Positions 36,287 through 44,725 of a stretch of DNA of 64,000 nucleotides are shown here, piece after piece. A program made the translations under genes and the position numbers. Numbering within the stretch: position 1 is the stretch's first letter; every line of letters begins with the position of its first letter. Below the pieces are notes generated by a model that was not told where the DNA came from, ran no database searches, and saw nothing but the letters and a program-made list of their open reading frames with translations. Source of the DNA: Desulfallas sp. Bu1-1 (GTDB taxonomy: Bacteria; Bacillota; Desulfotomaculia; Desulfotomaculales; Desulfallaceae); NCBI RefSeq assembly GCF_015594625.1, contig NZ_JADNRQ010000001.1:186001-250000 (forward strand). Reading direction: 5' to 3'.

Positions 36287-37414
36287 TTGCGGCGACGGCA
36301 TGTAATTATTGCTCTAATAACATTAGCCATGGTTTTTTGTTTTGCCCTTACTTCATTTGCCGCGGAAGACCAGCAGAACCAGGGAAGCCCTGCCGGTGTT
36401 GAGCTGACGCTCGATGATGCAATAAACAGTGCGCTTAAAAACAGTTTTAAAATTCAGCAGGCCAAGCTTGATGTCGACCGGGCTGAAAAGGTCCGGGACG
36501 CGGCGTGGGACAATCACCGTTACATGTTGAGCAAAACATGGGTACCAACGGAACAGGCGTTCATGAGTTTACCCGGTACGGATGATGATTCTCTTTTTCA
36601 AGCCCTGGCCGCCGACCGTGCTGCGTTTATACAAAAGAAAACATATGAAATCAGCCAGGATGCAATTAACATCCAGGTAACGCAAAGTTATTATGATATT
36701 ATTAAAAAGCAACAAAATTTGGATGCGGCAAAGTTAACCTTGGAAATAGCCGAACGGGCTTACAATCAAGCAAAAATCAAGAATGAAGTGGGCATGGTCA
36801 CCAGCACAACAGTGCAGGCTAAAAAAACGGAGCTTGAGGGTGCCAAAAGCGCTCTGGAATTCGCCCGGTCCGACCTTGAAAACGCCTACCGGGCCTTAAA
36901 CAAGATCATGGGTAAAGATAATGATTTCAGGCCCAAATTAGTAACCCCGGTGGAATTTGAAAAACTGGAGATACCATCCCTTGATGCTGAAATTATAAGA
37001 GCCATGAACCCTGACCAAAACCCGTATTTGTGGAGCAAAAAGGAAGGCTATGAACTGCAAAAGTATGCCTGGACATATACACAGCCCGAGGAAGCCGGTA
37101 AAGTTGACATTGATAAAGCCAGATTAAGCTACGACGAGGCCAGGGTTGAAACACGAAAAAAAATGAAAGAATTATATGATTCCCTAAAAACCCTGGAAAT
37201 TTCTTATGAATCTGCAACGCAGGCGCTGGCCACGGCTGAATTGGGTTTAAAAAACGCACAAGCCTTATATGACAGCGGTATGATAACCAAGGACGACCTT
37301 TTAAACAGCCAAATGGCTATTGTCAAAGCTGAAGGGGATTTACTAAACATAAAGATTAACTATAATTTATGCAAGTTAACCTTTAAAAAGCCATGGTTAT
37401 CTTTTTTAAGTTAA
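36287..37414 (+). CDS. TolC-family (outer membrane efflux-like) protein
   Basis: About 375 residues. The TTG at 36287 is chosen because AAGGGG lies nine bases upstream; TTG 36269 is the alternative. A signal peptide (RRRHVIIALITLAMVFCFALTSFAA) precedes one visible pair of TolC-type helical repeats: LTLDDAINSALKNSFKIQQAKLDVDRAEKVRDAA near the N-terminus, and long heptad-rich helices in the second half. It is shorter than Gram-negative TolC (about 470). In a single-membrane organism such proteins cannot form an outer-membrane channel; a periplasm-like wall-zone role is possible. RND and EmrAB-type pumps lie 9-15 kb downstream, but nothing ties them together directly. Confidence 0.7.
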   Translation: MRRRHVIIALITLAMVFCFALTSFAAEDQQNQGSPAGVELTLDDAINSALKNSFKIQQAKLDVDRAEKVRDAAWDNHRYMLSKTWVPTEQAFMSLPGTDDDSLFQALAADRAAFIQKKTYEISQDAINIQVTQSYYDIIKKQQNLDAAKLTLEIAERAYNQAKIKNEVGMVTSTTVQAKKTELEGAKSALEFARSDLENAYRALNKIMGKDNDFRPKLVTPVEFEKLEIPSLDAEIIRAMNPDQNPYLWSKKEGYELQKYAWTYTQPEEAGKVDIDKARLSYDEARVETRKKMKELYDSLKTLEISYESATQALATAELGLKNAQALYDSGMITKDDLLNSQMAIVKAEGDLLNIKINYNLCKLTFKKPWLSFLS

Positions 37415-37471
37415 GGTGGAACTTTATAATTAGTGCCTGGTACTTTAAAGATTAAATAATTATTTTATAAG

Positions 37472-37503
37472 CCCACGGGTCGCTGTCAGACCGGTGGGTT
37501 TTT
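37472..37503 (+). terminator. Intrinsic terminator after the TolC-family gene
   Basis: CCCACGGGTC, a seven-base loop and GACCGGTGGG followed by TTTTT. Confidence 0.8.
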
Positions 37504-37632
37504 GCGTTCGCCCGGCATGTCTGCCGAGCCGGTGGGTTGAAAAAATCATGTCGCCCAACCGGAATTTGGCAGGACATAAACGCTTAATGTCGAAATACAC
37601 ATGTAGAATATGCCAGGGGAGTGAATATTATC

Positions 37633-40041
37633 ATGAGGAATCGAAGCCTGCTCAAGGGATTATGGGTTATGTCGTTGACCTTGCTTCTGTCTATTTTTTT
37701 TAGTGGGGCGGCATGGGCTGATTTTTCCGATGTAAAGCCCGACCATTGGGCTGCGAATATAATTAAAACAATGTCGGACAGGGGAGTTATAGGCGGTTAT
37801 CCTGATGGAACTTTCAGACCCAACAATACCGTCAGCCAGGTTGACGCAATATGCATGGCTGTTAGAGCTATGGGTTTGCAAACTTCTTCATCAGGCACAT
37901 TGCCTCAAATTACTTTTCCTGTTCCCAGTTATGCGGAAAATGATGTTAAACTGGCATTGCAGCAGGGGTTGATCAAAGATACAGATCAGTTTAGCGCTTA
38001 TAGCGCTGCAAACAGGGCCTGGGTAGCCAGGCTCCTGGTGCGGATGATCGGTAAAGAAGCGGAAGCCGAGGAAAAACTATTAATGCCCGTATTTACTGAT
38101 ACTTTCAAAATACCGGATTGGGCCGTTTACTACGTTCGGGTGGCCCAGGACTATGACCTGATAGCAGGTTATCCTGATAATTCATTTAAGCCCGACCGTG
38201 AAGTCACCCGGGCGGAAATGGTATCTTTTTTAAGCCGCGCATCAAATGAATTACCGGGTACAAGCGGCTATAATACCGGGCAGCAGGTATCCAGCACTGT
38301 AAACGGCCTGGTGGTAAAAGTTTATCCGGAATTAAGCGCCTTTGTAGTGGAGGAGGCAGGAGGTAACCTAAGAACTCTATACTTGCCGGATAGCGCTTCC
38401 GTTTCTGTTGTGGGCTCCAGCGCCCAGGGTTTAAATGCGCTTCAGCCCGGGGATGAAGTAAGTGTTGGACTGGATGCGCAAGGCTATGTTTTAAGTATAA
38501 ATGTTAAATCAAGAAGTAGCTCTTTAGCAACAGAAGGGATCGTATATGACTTGGACATGGAAACCGGGCTTTTAACCCTTCAATTAAGTGATAACCGGTT
38601 GCAACCTTACAGGTTGAGTAGCATGGTCAATGTTACCGCCCAAGGGGTTAGGTTGCCTACCTTGAATGATATTACTACAGGTGACCGGGTTAAAGTAACC
38701 ATTGAAGACGACCAGGTTATCGCCATTGAAATACTGGAGGTTGCATCACGGCTCACCGTAACAGGTAAGATTATTACCCTTAATACAGATAAGAACTTTA
38801 TTAACCTTGAAGTAAACGGTAAGTTGTGTGTTTACAGTTTGCCTGCGGATGTGCGGGTTAACATTTCCGGTATGACCAGCGCTTATGTCTCTGATTTGCA
38901 AGAGGGGGATACGGTTTCGGCGACAATCAATGATGGCGAGGTAACATCAATAACCGTTTCCGGGCGCCAGGTTGAGAATGATTTTACCGCCACCGTAATG
39001 GCCGTTGACACGACTAACGACCGGATAACTCTAAAAGACCGCACCGGGACATTAAAGGTTTATGACGTTTTGAGTAATGCGCGCATCATAGTAGATGACG
39101 ACGATGATGCAGAATTAAGTGATTTAAAAAAGGATATGGATGTTAAGATTCGCCTGTTTAACGGAGATATCATCTATCTGGAAACCGACAATAAAATTGG
39201 CGGCATAATTACCAGCATTGATTCCGACAGTTTGATCATGGAGTTCCAGAGGGATAACGGTGACAGAGAAACTTACTTTATAGCAAAAAATGTTGACGTT
39301 GACAGCAAGGATAACAGGGACGAAGTGGACGAACTTAGAAGAGGCGACTATGCGTACCTGGTATTATCCGGCGATAAAGTAATAGAAATAGATCTTCGGA
39401 GCACCTTGATCTGCAGGGTTGAAACAGTCAGGGATTCTTTAAACAGGCTGGATGTGGTGGATGAAGAAGGAGACAGTGAACGATTATATATCCGAGACGG
39501 CGCGGAACTGATTATCCCCGGCATTACTTATCCCGACGTGGCGGATGTGAATAAAGGCGATCTTGTGCGGGCTGTTTTTAGCGGCAGTGATTTGAAGTCG
39601 GTTGAAGTGCTCAATCCGCTTTACGGTCAGGTTACTTTTCTTGATACAACCAGGAGTACCGTAAGCCTGAAGTTGTTTAACGGTAAAACCACCACGGTGT
39701 CCTTCAGCAACGGTAGCAAGGTTGAAAACGGCAGTAAAGTATATTCGACATTAAGCGCCCTGGCTATTGGTGACAGGGTGGAAGTTATCGAAAACGATGA
39801 CGGTGGGTATGTTTTCAGGGTTATGGAAAAGGTATCTAGTAAACTGGCCTTCAGCGCGGATGTTAACGGCGACAGTATTTACCTGGTAGAAGGAAACAGC
39901 TGGAGAAGATACGACTTGCAAGATAATGTATATATTCACAATACCAGCGGCACCACTTTAGGTAAAACTAATCTTAACAGCGGTTATAAAGTTTCTGTAT
40001 ACATGTTATGGGATATGATTTACGAAATAGTATTGGAATAA
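37633..40041 (+). CDS. SLH-domain surface protein with repeated beta domains
   Basis: About 802 residues from ATG 37633 (AGGGGAG upstream; GTG 37621 overlaps that site). After the signal peptide (ending GAAWA) come three SLH domains: FSDVKPDHWAANIIKTM with GGYPDGTFRP, a degenerate second copy, and a third with AGYPDNSFKPDREVTRAEM. From about residue 215 to the end there are roughly seven to eight repeats of 65-75 residues, each with a pattern like 'GxVxxxDxxxxxxxLxL...L..L..GDxVxxxxxxGxVxxI'. The SLH domains bind pyruvylated secondary wall polymer, so this is a wall-anchored protein. Whether it forms the S-layer itself is not shown. Confidence 0.85.
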   Translation: MRNRSLLKGLWVMSLTLLLSIFFSGAAWADFSDVKPDHWAANIIKTMSDRGVIGGYPDGTFRPNNTVSQVDAICMAVRAMGLQTSSSGTLPQITFPVPSYAENDVKLALQQGLIKDTDQFSAYSAANRAWVARLLVRMIGKEAEAEEKLLMPVFTDTFKIPDWAVYYVRVAQDYDLIAGYPDNSFKPDREVTRAEMVSFLSRASNELPGTSGYNTGQQVSSTVNGLVVKVYPELSAFVVEEAGGNLRTLYLPDSASVSVVGSSAQGLNALQPGDEVSVGLDAQGYVLSINVKSRSSSLATEGIVYDLDMETGLLTLQLSDNRLQPYRLSSMVNVTAQGVRLPTLNDITTGDRVKVTIEDDQVIAIEILEVASRLTVTGKIITLNTDKNFINLEVNGKLCVYSLPADVRVNISGMTSAYVSDLQEGDTVSATINDGEVTSITVSGRQVENDFTATVMAVDTTNDRITLKDRTGTLKVYDVLSNARIIVDDDDDAELSDLKKDMDVKIRLFNGDIIYLETDNKIGGIITSIDSDSLIMEFQRDNGDRETYFIAKNVDVDSKDNRDEVDELRRGDYAYLVLSGDKVIEIDLRSTLICRVETVRDSLNRLDVVDEEGDSERLYIRDGAELIIPGITYPDVADVNKGDLVRAVFSGSDLKSVEVLNPLYGQVTFLDTTRSTVSLKLFNGKTTTVSFSNGSKVENGSKVYSTLSALAIGDRVEVIENDDGGYVFRVMEKVSSKLAFSADVNGDSIYLVEGNSWRRYDLQDNVYIHNTSGTTLGKTNLNSGYKVSVYMLWDMIYEIVLE

Positions 40042-40050
40042 ACCAATTAA

Positions 40051-40171
40051 ACAGGTGCCAGGCAGTACAGGTGCCAGGCACCTGTTAATTTTTTACATAC
40101 ACCCTTGGTAAATAAAATACAGGGTGTTCTTGTTTTTTGCCCCCTATGCTGTTTGCGGGATGGATCCTTCG
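40051..40171 (+). repeat. Palindromes, terminator and DUF4258 gene fragment (deleted copy of 43971-44251)
   Basis: The palindrome ACAGGTGCCAGGCACCTGT (40067-40085) and the next 53 bases are identical to 43971-44042. After a break, GCTGTTTGCGGGATGGATCC onward (40148-40171) matches an internal piece of the DUF4258 gene (44228-44251) in 23 of 24 bases. The segment is thus an internally deleted copy of the 44-kb unit. A partial palindrome precedes it at 40051. Confidence 0.75.
40099..40138 (+). terminator. Intrinsic terminator after the SLH gene
   Basis: ACACCCT, 15 bases, AGGGTGT then TCTTGTTTTTT; part of the duplicated unit. Confidence 0.7.
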
Positions 40172-40179
40172 TAGCATCG

Positions 40180-41844
40180 CTACATTGCCCGCAACTCAAA
40201 CCGGAGATCAAACAACCGGTTCCAGGGGAGGGTGACGTTAGTCACCTTGTTTTTTTGGCCAAATTGAGGGTTTATTTCCTCTTGTAAAAAGCTGTTCAGT
40301 TCGGAGTTAATCTTGTTTTGTAAAACGGTTGCCGTTTCATTATCCAGAACAGTTCCCGCCCCCCTGGCCCCGTAATGCCGGGCTATCAAACCGGGCCGCA
40401 CTATCGCCTGAAATCCCCAATCCTCCACAAGCCTTGCCACCAGGTATTCCCGGTGCGCCTCCGTTTTCTCCTCTTTGCCGGTACTGCCGTTTTCCCCGGT
40501 TATGTATAATAAGCCGTGAGCCAGGGCCATTCCGATACTGTTCCCCGCGGTATTGCACCCGGCGTAGCCCGCCAGCCGGGGCAGCACTGCACGGTCGGCC
40601 AGGACGCCCATCAGGGCTCGGTCGCTGCCGTTGGCGTAGGCGACGTCGATTACAGCGACAGGTTTGCCCTCACCAATCCATCTTGCTATTTGATCGGCCA
40701 GGTTATGGTGGTGCCCGGCAGGATGCGGTTCTACAGGCTGTGTTGCCGCTTCGACTACTTTACCTGCCGGCGTGTTTACCGCCAGTATCAGGTCAGCCTT
40801 ACCGGGGCTGTCAACCACCCTGCCGCCGGCGGATTTAATATGCAGGCTTACGTTTTCCCCCAGTGTTATATCTTCATACAGGGCGGTGATGCCCGGTCCC
40901 CCGGGAGTGGCCCATACAGTGTAAACCCGGGGCTCGTATCTCCGTAAATCATTCACGGCCCGGGCCAGGAGGACCGCTCCCAGCTCGTCGGCGCCGGGGT
41001 AGCTGTCTGTTTGATTCGCCACGCCATGCTGTTTTATGGCGTTGTCCAGCTTCCTCATATCCATGCGGCTGAAACTATACGGGGTGCAGTCGTCCCGGCC
41101 CACCACCAGGTAGTTGACCAGCCCTTCCGCAGTCAGGCGCACCGCTTCCTTCAGCGCGGTCAGGTTGGTGTCACGGCGCGACAGGTAATTTTCCAGTATT
41201 TCCGGTGGAATTGAGTCCTTGACCCTTTGCATCTCCACCAATTGCCCGGGGGATGCCAGCTTTTGCTCGGCCAAATCCGATAACTGGGATAAGCGCAGAA
41301 TGCTGTCGCCGTGCCGGGCAAAGTAGCCGGGCTGGCTGGCGCTGGCGCTGGAGGCGGCTGATCGCATCACGGTGGCGAAGACGTACACCGGGGTACCTTT
41401 GTCTTTTATGCCCTTCAACAGGTCCCTCAGCTGTTGCATGTCTTCCAATATATCCTGTTTGCTTCTGTCATGGGAGCGGGAAGGAGCCAGCCCGCCGTAT
41501 AACAGCATGTCCAGGGAGATTACGCAGGCGTCGGCCCGGCCGGCGTTATCTTTAAACCAATTCCAAATCTCATCGGTTTGCGCCGGTCCGCTGCCCTCGC
41601 CGGGCATCTCCGGGGGCGGGGCAAGCAGTTGGACCCCGGCTATTTCGGCCAGGGAAATCACGTTGTCGTAATTTAAAGGCCTGTTGTCGAGGGGGATATA
41701 AAGAATATTTAAGGGCCGGTTTTTGGCTGCGGCAATTTCGCCGCCCCGGCGGGGTTCCGGGCTGAAACCGGGGCTATAATTGCTACCCACTAAGGAGGTT
41801 ACCATCAATATGCCGATTACAACGCCTAAAATAAGGCGTTTCAT
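40180..41844 (-). CDS. DUF4127 family protein
   Basis: About 554 residues from ATG 41844 (GGAG nine bases ahead; TTG 41853 is less likely). A signal peptide or anchor (KRLILGVVIGILMVTSLVG) is followed by the family's opening ILYIPLDNRPLNYDNV, then ISLDMLLYGGLAPSR and the late VDVAYANGSDRALMGVL. DUF4127 proteins are secreted or membrane-attached and of unknown activity; the conserved Asp, Asn and Arg residues suggest a hydrolase or phosphatase-like fold, but this is not established. It is convergent with the SLH gene. Confidence 0.8.
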   Translation of the reverse strand: MKRLILGVVIGILMVTSLVGSNYSPGFSPEPRRGGEIAAAKNRPLNILYIPLDNRPLNYDNVISLAEIAGVQLLAPPPEMPGEGSGPAQTDEIWNWFKDNAGRADACVISLDMLLYGGLAPSRSHDRSKQDILEDMQQLRDLLKGIKDKGTPVYVFATVMRSAASSASASQPGYFARHGDSILRLSQLSDLAEQKLASPGQLVEMQRVKDSIPPEILENYLSRRDTNLTALKEAVRLTAEGLVNYLVVGRDDCTPYSFSRMDMRKLDNAIKQHGVANQTDSYPGADELGAVLLARAVNDLRRYEPRVYTVWATPGGPGITALYEDITLGENVSLHIKSAGGRVVDSPGKADLILAVNTPAGKVVEAATQPVEPHPAGHHHNLADQIARWIGEGKPVAVIDVAYANGSDRALMGVLADRAVLPRLAGYAGCNTAGNSIGMALAHGLLYITGENGSTGKEEKTEAHREYLVARLVEDWGFQAIVRPGLIARHYGARGAGTVLDNETATVLQNKINSELNSFLQEEINPQFGQKNKVTNVTLPWNRLFDLRFELRAM

Positions 41845-41853
41845 AGTAACCAA

Positions 41854-42259
41854 CTCCAGAGCATTTTAAACGTAATTTGTTTATTGGACAAAATTATACA
41901 TTAAAATTTAAAGGGATGCTAATTTTAATAATCTAATCGTAATCCGGTGCCAGGCACTTAACTTATTGTTGAGTTGGTTTTTGCCCGTGTTGAATTAGCA
42001 AATGCCCGCATGTCGCCATTGGGCCAGCGGGTTATGTGTTTTTATAGTGATATTGACAGGCGCTTAGCTTATTACCTCGGGAAGCCTACGGTACCAGACA
42101 CCAAATAGCTCATACCTGAATCCGCGAACCAAAATGCTAAAAAGTCGTGAAGTTTTACGTAAAATACCGTATAATTAAGCTAACGATAGATAATTTAAAG
42201 TTAACTTTTACCTGCGGGGTGCATAAAACAGCAGAAGATATTTTCATATATGGTTAATA
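41854..42259. other. Non-coding gap with repeats and a palindrome
   Basis: No gene is seen. It holds a GGTGCCAGGCACT palindrome (41946-41958), a degenerate copy GGTACCAGACACC (42090-42102), the left copy of a 56-base direct repeat (42000-42055) and the perfect 12-base palindrome AAAGTTAACTTT (42197-42208), which could be an operator of the cassette promoter that follows. Confidence 0.5.
42000..42055 (+). repeat. 56-base direct repeat, left copy (partner 42891-42946)
   Basis: Starts AAATGCCCGCATGTCGCC and contains a GCCC...GGG hairpin. It matches 42891-42946 at about 85% and the two copies bracket the two-gene cassette. Confidence 0.7.
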
Positions 42260-42288
42260 TTGACATACACCTCTATGCTAGATATAAT
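42260..42288 (+). promoter_or_regulatory. Perfect consensus sigma-A promoter
   Basis: TTGACA (42260-42265), exactly 17 bases and TATAAT (42283-42288), 25 bases before the cassette's GTG start. A twelve-of-twelve promoter is unusual and implies strong transcription unless repressed. Confidence 0.85.
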
Positions 42289-42312
42289 CAATAAAAAACA
42301 AGAGGTTTAAGT

Positions 42313-42570
42313 GTGTCTAAAAAACGCAAAGAAAATGAAAAGAAGTTTGGTTTCTGGATCAATCTTCCCGACGGTGGCCGCCGCTATTTTTACGAAATAA
42401 AAGGAAAACACGGCTGGTCGGCCCGTTACGTCAAAGAAGTTGATCAAGCGGAAATTACCGTTAGATTCTATCAAGAAATCTACGACCAAAACGGTACCCT
42501 TGTTGAAATACACGAAAAATATCCTGTTGACAAAGGCCACATAAAAGTTTTGAAAGGAGAAACAAAATGA
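42313..42570 (+). CDS. Hypothetical 85-residue protein, first gene of cassette
   Basis: Starts at GTG with AGAGG six bases ahead. A lysine-rich head (SKKRKENEKKFGFW) leads into alternating short beta strands: GGRRYFYEIKGKHGWSARYV, ITVRFYQEIYD, LVEIHEKYPVDKGH. The strongly polar, aromatic-rich sheet has no membrane segment. I do not recognise a named family. It overlaps the next gene by four bases (ATGA), so the two are translationally coupled. Confidence 0.7.
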   Translation: MSKKRKENEKKFGFWINLPDGGRRYFYEIKGKHGWSARYVKEVDQAEITVRFYQEIYDQNGTLVEIHEKYPVDKGHIKVLKGETK

Positions 42571-42836
42571 TAATTACACGTAAACATATAGCCCAAAAAA
42601 TTATTGATTACCTTTACCATCGTATTACCCTGGCAGAACTTATTGATTGGGCCGAAAAATCCATGATGGAAGCTGATTTTGACGAAAAAGACTACGAAAA
42701 CCTCAAAGATATCACCGGTCGTCTGGGCCTGGCTGACGTAAAAGCATTCGGCATTACCTGGGAAGATTGCCGAAGCTATTTGAATCGCCTTGGGTACCAG
42801 ATAGACCTGAAAATAGTGGATTTGAGGGCAGTTTAA
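42567..42836 (+). CDS. Hypothetical 89-residue acidic helical protein, second gene of cassette
   Basis: Mostly alpha-helical: ITRKHIAQKIIDYLYHRITL, AELIDWAEKSMMEADFDEKD, then GLADVKAFGITWEDCRSYLNRLGY. It is acidic where its partner is basic, which suits a complex between the two. AAAGGAGA precedes the overlapping ATG. The coupling and size recall toxin-antitoxin or toxin-immunity pairs, but no known motif confirms this. Confidence 0.7.
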   Translation: MIITRKHIAQKIIDYLYHRITLAELIDWAEKSMMEADFDEKDYENLKDITGRLGLADVKAFGITWEDCRSYLNRLGYQIDLKIVDLRAV

Positions 42837-42890
42837 CATAGACGTAAGGTGCCTGGCACTTCACTCTAAAAATTCGACAATAAACAGCAA

Positions 42891-42946
42891 AATGCCCGCA
42901 GGTCGCTATTGGGCCGACGGGCTATCTGTTTGTATAGTAATATTGG
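42891..42946 (+). repeat. 56-base direct repeat, right copy (partner 42000-42055)
   Basis: Starts AAATGCCCGCAGGTCGCT; about 85% identical to the left copy. A palindrome copy (AAGGTGCCTGGCACTT, 42846-42861) lies just ahead of it, as one does ahead of the left copy. Confidence 0.7.
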
Positions 42947-43334
42947 CGTCAAATAACCTGTTCCACAGCAGGGTGGCGCCATTTTACATAGTCCGATAAA
43001 TTTTTAAAATAATAAGAATTTTCAATTTTACTAATTAGCTATCGAATGTAAATCATTTACGGTTGTTGTTTTAAGAACTGGATATAATCATCTTGAATTG
43101 CACATATATAGATTCTTTTCAAAACCTATCCAATTCCTATCATAGCAAAATAGGATAGCTTTATGCTATCCTAAAAAAAGTACTTTTTTGGTTCCTCATT
43201 TATACGGCTGAGGCTTTACCGACTTTTTTATATTAATTTTATCGATAGCTTCATTTTCGTTCCTCCTAAAAATGGGCAAGAAAAAAGCACCATCTAAGCG
43301 ATGCTCTTACCAATTAAAATCTTATATTTGATAA
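42947..43334. other. Non-coding gap with minus-strand terminator
   Basis: No gene is visible. TAGGATAGC (43151-43159) and GCTATCCTA (43165-43173) form a nine-base-pair stem, followed on the minus strand by TTTTG; preceded there by a T run. It most likely terminates the Phd/RelE transcript. The remaining sequence is AT-rich and unremarkable. Confidence 0.6.
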
Positions 43335-43665
43335 TCAGTTGTCTTCTTCCTCTGCAACATCCCCAAAGAGGGTTCGCAAAAAATCTCGTCTGCCATATAG
43401 CACTCTGTCCACATATACAGTATCATTTTCATAACGGTAAAAAGCTGTATATTGCCCGCACACAAGGTAACGATAGCTTGTTTCAATTTTAATAACAGAG
43501 GACAAGGGCGCTCCAATCAACGGAAAATCTATAAGATCTCTGATCCGTTTGGTGATTTTGGCCAGCACATTCGTGGCTGCTGTAGGATTACATAACTCTT
43601 CGGAGATATATGCTTATCTTCAGCATATCCTATTGCGCTTTGGGCGAAATTTTAAGATTAACCAT
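43335..43665 (-). pseudogene. Broken RelE/ParE-family toxin gene
   Basis: The ATG at 43665 overlaps the antitoxin's stop in the normal toxin-antitoxin manner and begins MVNLKISPKAQ, but codon 12 is TAG. After DMLKI the frame must shift to read AYISEELCNPTAATNVLAKITKRIRDL, and the rest runs intact to 43335 with the family end VLYGRRDFLRTLFG. One nonsense codon and one frameshift thus separate the start from the conserved body. An internal ATG at 43568 could yield only 77 residues lacking the first helix. Confidence 0.75.
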
Positions 43666-43912
43666 TCGTTACCCCCAGGGCTGCTTCTAGTTCATCAATG
43701 GTTAGCCATCCATTTTCCCGCCCTGCCTTTTCACCTTTAGCAAGTTCAGTGAGTAATTTTAATTTTGCCTGCATTTTTTCATATTCCTGCATATCCATAA
43801 CCACATAGCGGCCACGGCCATTTTTTGTTAAAAAGACCGGTGAACCCTCCTCTATGCTGCGCAACACTTCATTGTAATTCCTTAAATCGGAAATCGGCTT
43901 AATGTTAGGCAT
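43658..43912 (-). CDS. Phd/YefM-family antitoxin
   Basis: 84 residues. The N-terminal DNA-binding part has the Phd/YefM signature ISDLRNYNEVLRSIEEGSPVFLTKNGRGRYVVMDMQEYE; the rest is the toxin-binding tail. AGGAGA lies before the ATG. The antitoxin is intact although the toxin is broken, so it may persist as a solitary repressor or a neutraliser of related toxins. Confidence 0.85.
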   Translation of the reverse strand: MPNIKPISDLRNYNEVLRSIEEGSPVFLTKNGRGRYVVMDMQEYEKMQAKLKLLTELAKGEKAGRENGWLTIDELEAALGVTNG

Positions 43913-43970
43913 AATAAATCTCCTTTCCCCTTTGCTGTTATTATTATAGCAATATTCTTCGTAAAATGAT

Positions 43971-44042
43971 ACAGGTGCCAGGCACCTGTTAATTTTTTAC
44001 ATACACCCTTGGTAAATAAAATACAGGGTGTTCTTGTTTTTT
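43971..44042 (+). repeat. 72-base repeat with palindrome and terminator (partner 40067-40138)
   Basis: Identical to 40067-40138. It comprises the palindrome ACAGGTGCCAGGCACCTGT and the terminator hairpin ACACCCT/AGGGTGT with its T run, directly ahead of the DUF4258 gene. Confidence 0.8.
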
Positions 44043-44092
44043 TACCCCTTATCATGTCAAAATAAATTAAACCAAACTGTTTACGACCAGGA

Positions 44093-44332
44093 ATGGACTT
44101 TAATGGATATTGGACCCATGTGGCCATTGCCATAGCGAACGGGGAAATAATTGAGGATTACCCGGAAGATCCCCGTGGACACAGTTGTTTGGTACTCGGT
44201 TATATTGGGCCCGGTAAGCCGGTGCACGCTGTTTGTGGGATGGATCCTTCGGACACATTAATAATAATTACGGTTTATTTTCCTGAACCTCCAAAGTGGA
44301 TTAATGAACGCACCCGCGGAAAGGGGGATTAA
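44093..44332 (+). CDS. DUF4258-family protein, probably internally shortened
   Basis: 79 residues. The body GEIIEDYPEDPRGHSCLVLGY, VHAVCGMDPS and IIITVYFPEPPKW is the DUF4258 (RelE-like toxin) family. Members usually have an N-terminal helix with 'THHALERMxERGI' before 'ILNGEIIEDYP'; here YWTH runs directly into VAIAIANGEIIEDYP, as if about fifteen residues had been deleted. The toxin may therefore be inactive. The YgiT-type gene starts immediately after its stop. Confidence 0.65.
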   Translation: MDFNGYWTHVAIAIANGEIIEDYPEDPRGHSCLVLGYIGPGKPVHAVCGMDPSDTLIIITVYFPEPPKWINERTRGKGD

Positions 44333-44333
44333 T

Positions 44334-44570
44334 ATGGTGACCAGATGTTTTCAGTGTGGGAGTTCGACTGTAAGAAAACTTATTATTGCCGAGAATTGGT
44401 GGGGTGATACGTTGACCTTGGTGGAGAACGTTCCGGCATGGGTTTGCGAGCGTTGCGGAGAGCAATATTTTGATTCCGATGTCATTAAAGAGCTTGACAA
44501 GATGAAGGATAGGCCGCCCAAGGCAAGGCGGGTTATTAAAGTGCCGGTATATGGTTATGGTCAGTTGTAA
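44334..44570 (+). CDS. YgiT-type zinc-finger antitoxin (MqsA N-terminal-like)
   Basis: 78 residues with two CxxC pairs (CFQCG and CERCGEQYFD) that form the zinc site of YgiT/MqsA N-terminal domains. It follows a DUF4258 gene by one base, the standard gene order for this toxin-antitoxin type. ATG 44334 is preceded by GGGGGAT. No helix-turn-helix of full MqsA is present, as usual for the short form. Confidence 0.8.
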   Translation: MVTRCFQCGSSTVRKLIIAENWWGDTLTLVENVPAWVCERCGEQYFDSDVIKELDKMKDRPPKARRVIKVPVYGYGQL

Positions 44571-44630
44571 ACTAGTCCGTTGCCAGGAACTTAACTTATT
44601 GCAATTGAATCTTCCCCGACCCCGCGCCCA

Positions 44631-44672
44631 GGTGCCAGGCACGTAGCAAATTTTGACAGGTGCCTGGCACCT
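44631..44672 (+). repeat. Two GGTGCCAGGCACC-type palindromes
   Basis: GGTGCCAGGCAC (44631-44642) and AGGTGCCTGGCACCT (44658-44672). A degenerate copy (GTTGCCAGGAACTTAACTT, from about 44579) precedes them and shares its right flank with the copy at 41946. Confidence 0.75.
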
Positions 44673-44677
44673 TGATC

Positions 44678-44706
44678 TTGACAACCTTTAACAAAATGAA
44701 TAAACT
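44678..44706 (+). promoter_or_regulatory. Sigma-A promoter of the MarR/efflux operon
   Basis: TTGACA (44678-44683), 17 bases, TAAACT (44701-44706), immediately after a palindromic repeat. Confidence 0.7.
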
Positions 44707-44725
44707 TAACCTAGTAAATTATTCA

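Noticed and set aside
37427-37450. GGAACTT resembling the ECF -35 element
   Set aside because: Sixteen bases later the sequence is TACTTT, not GTCTAA.
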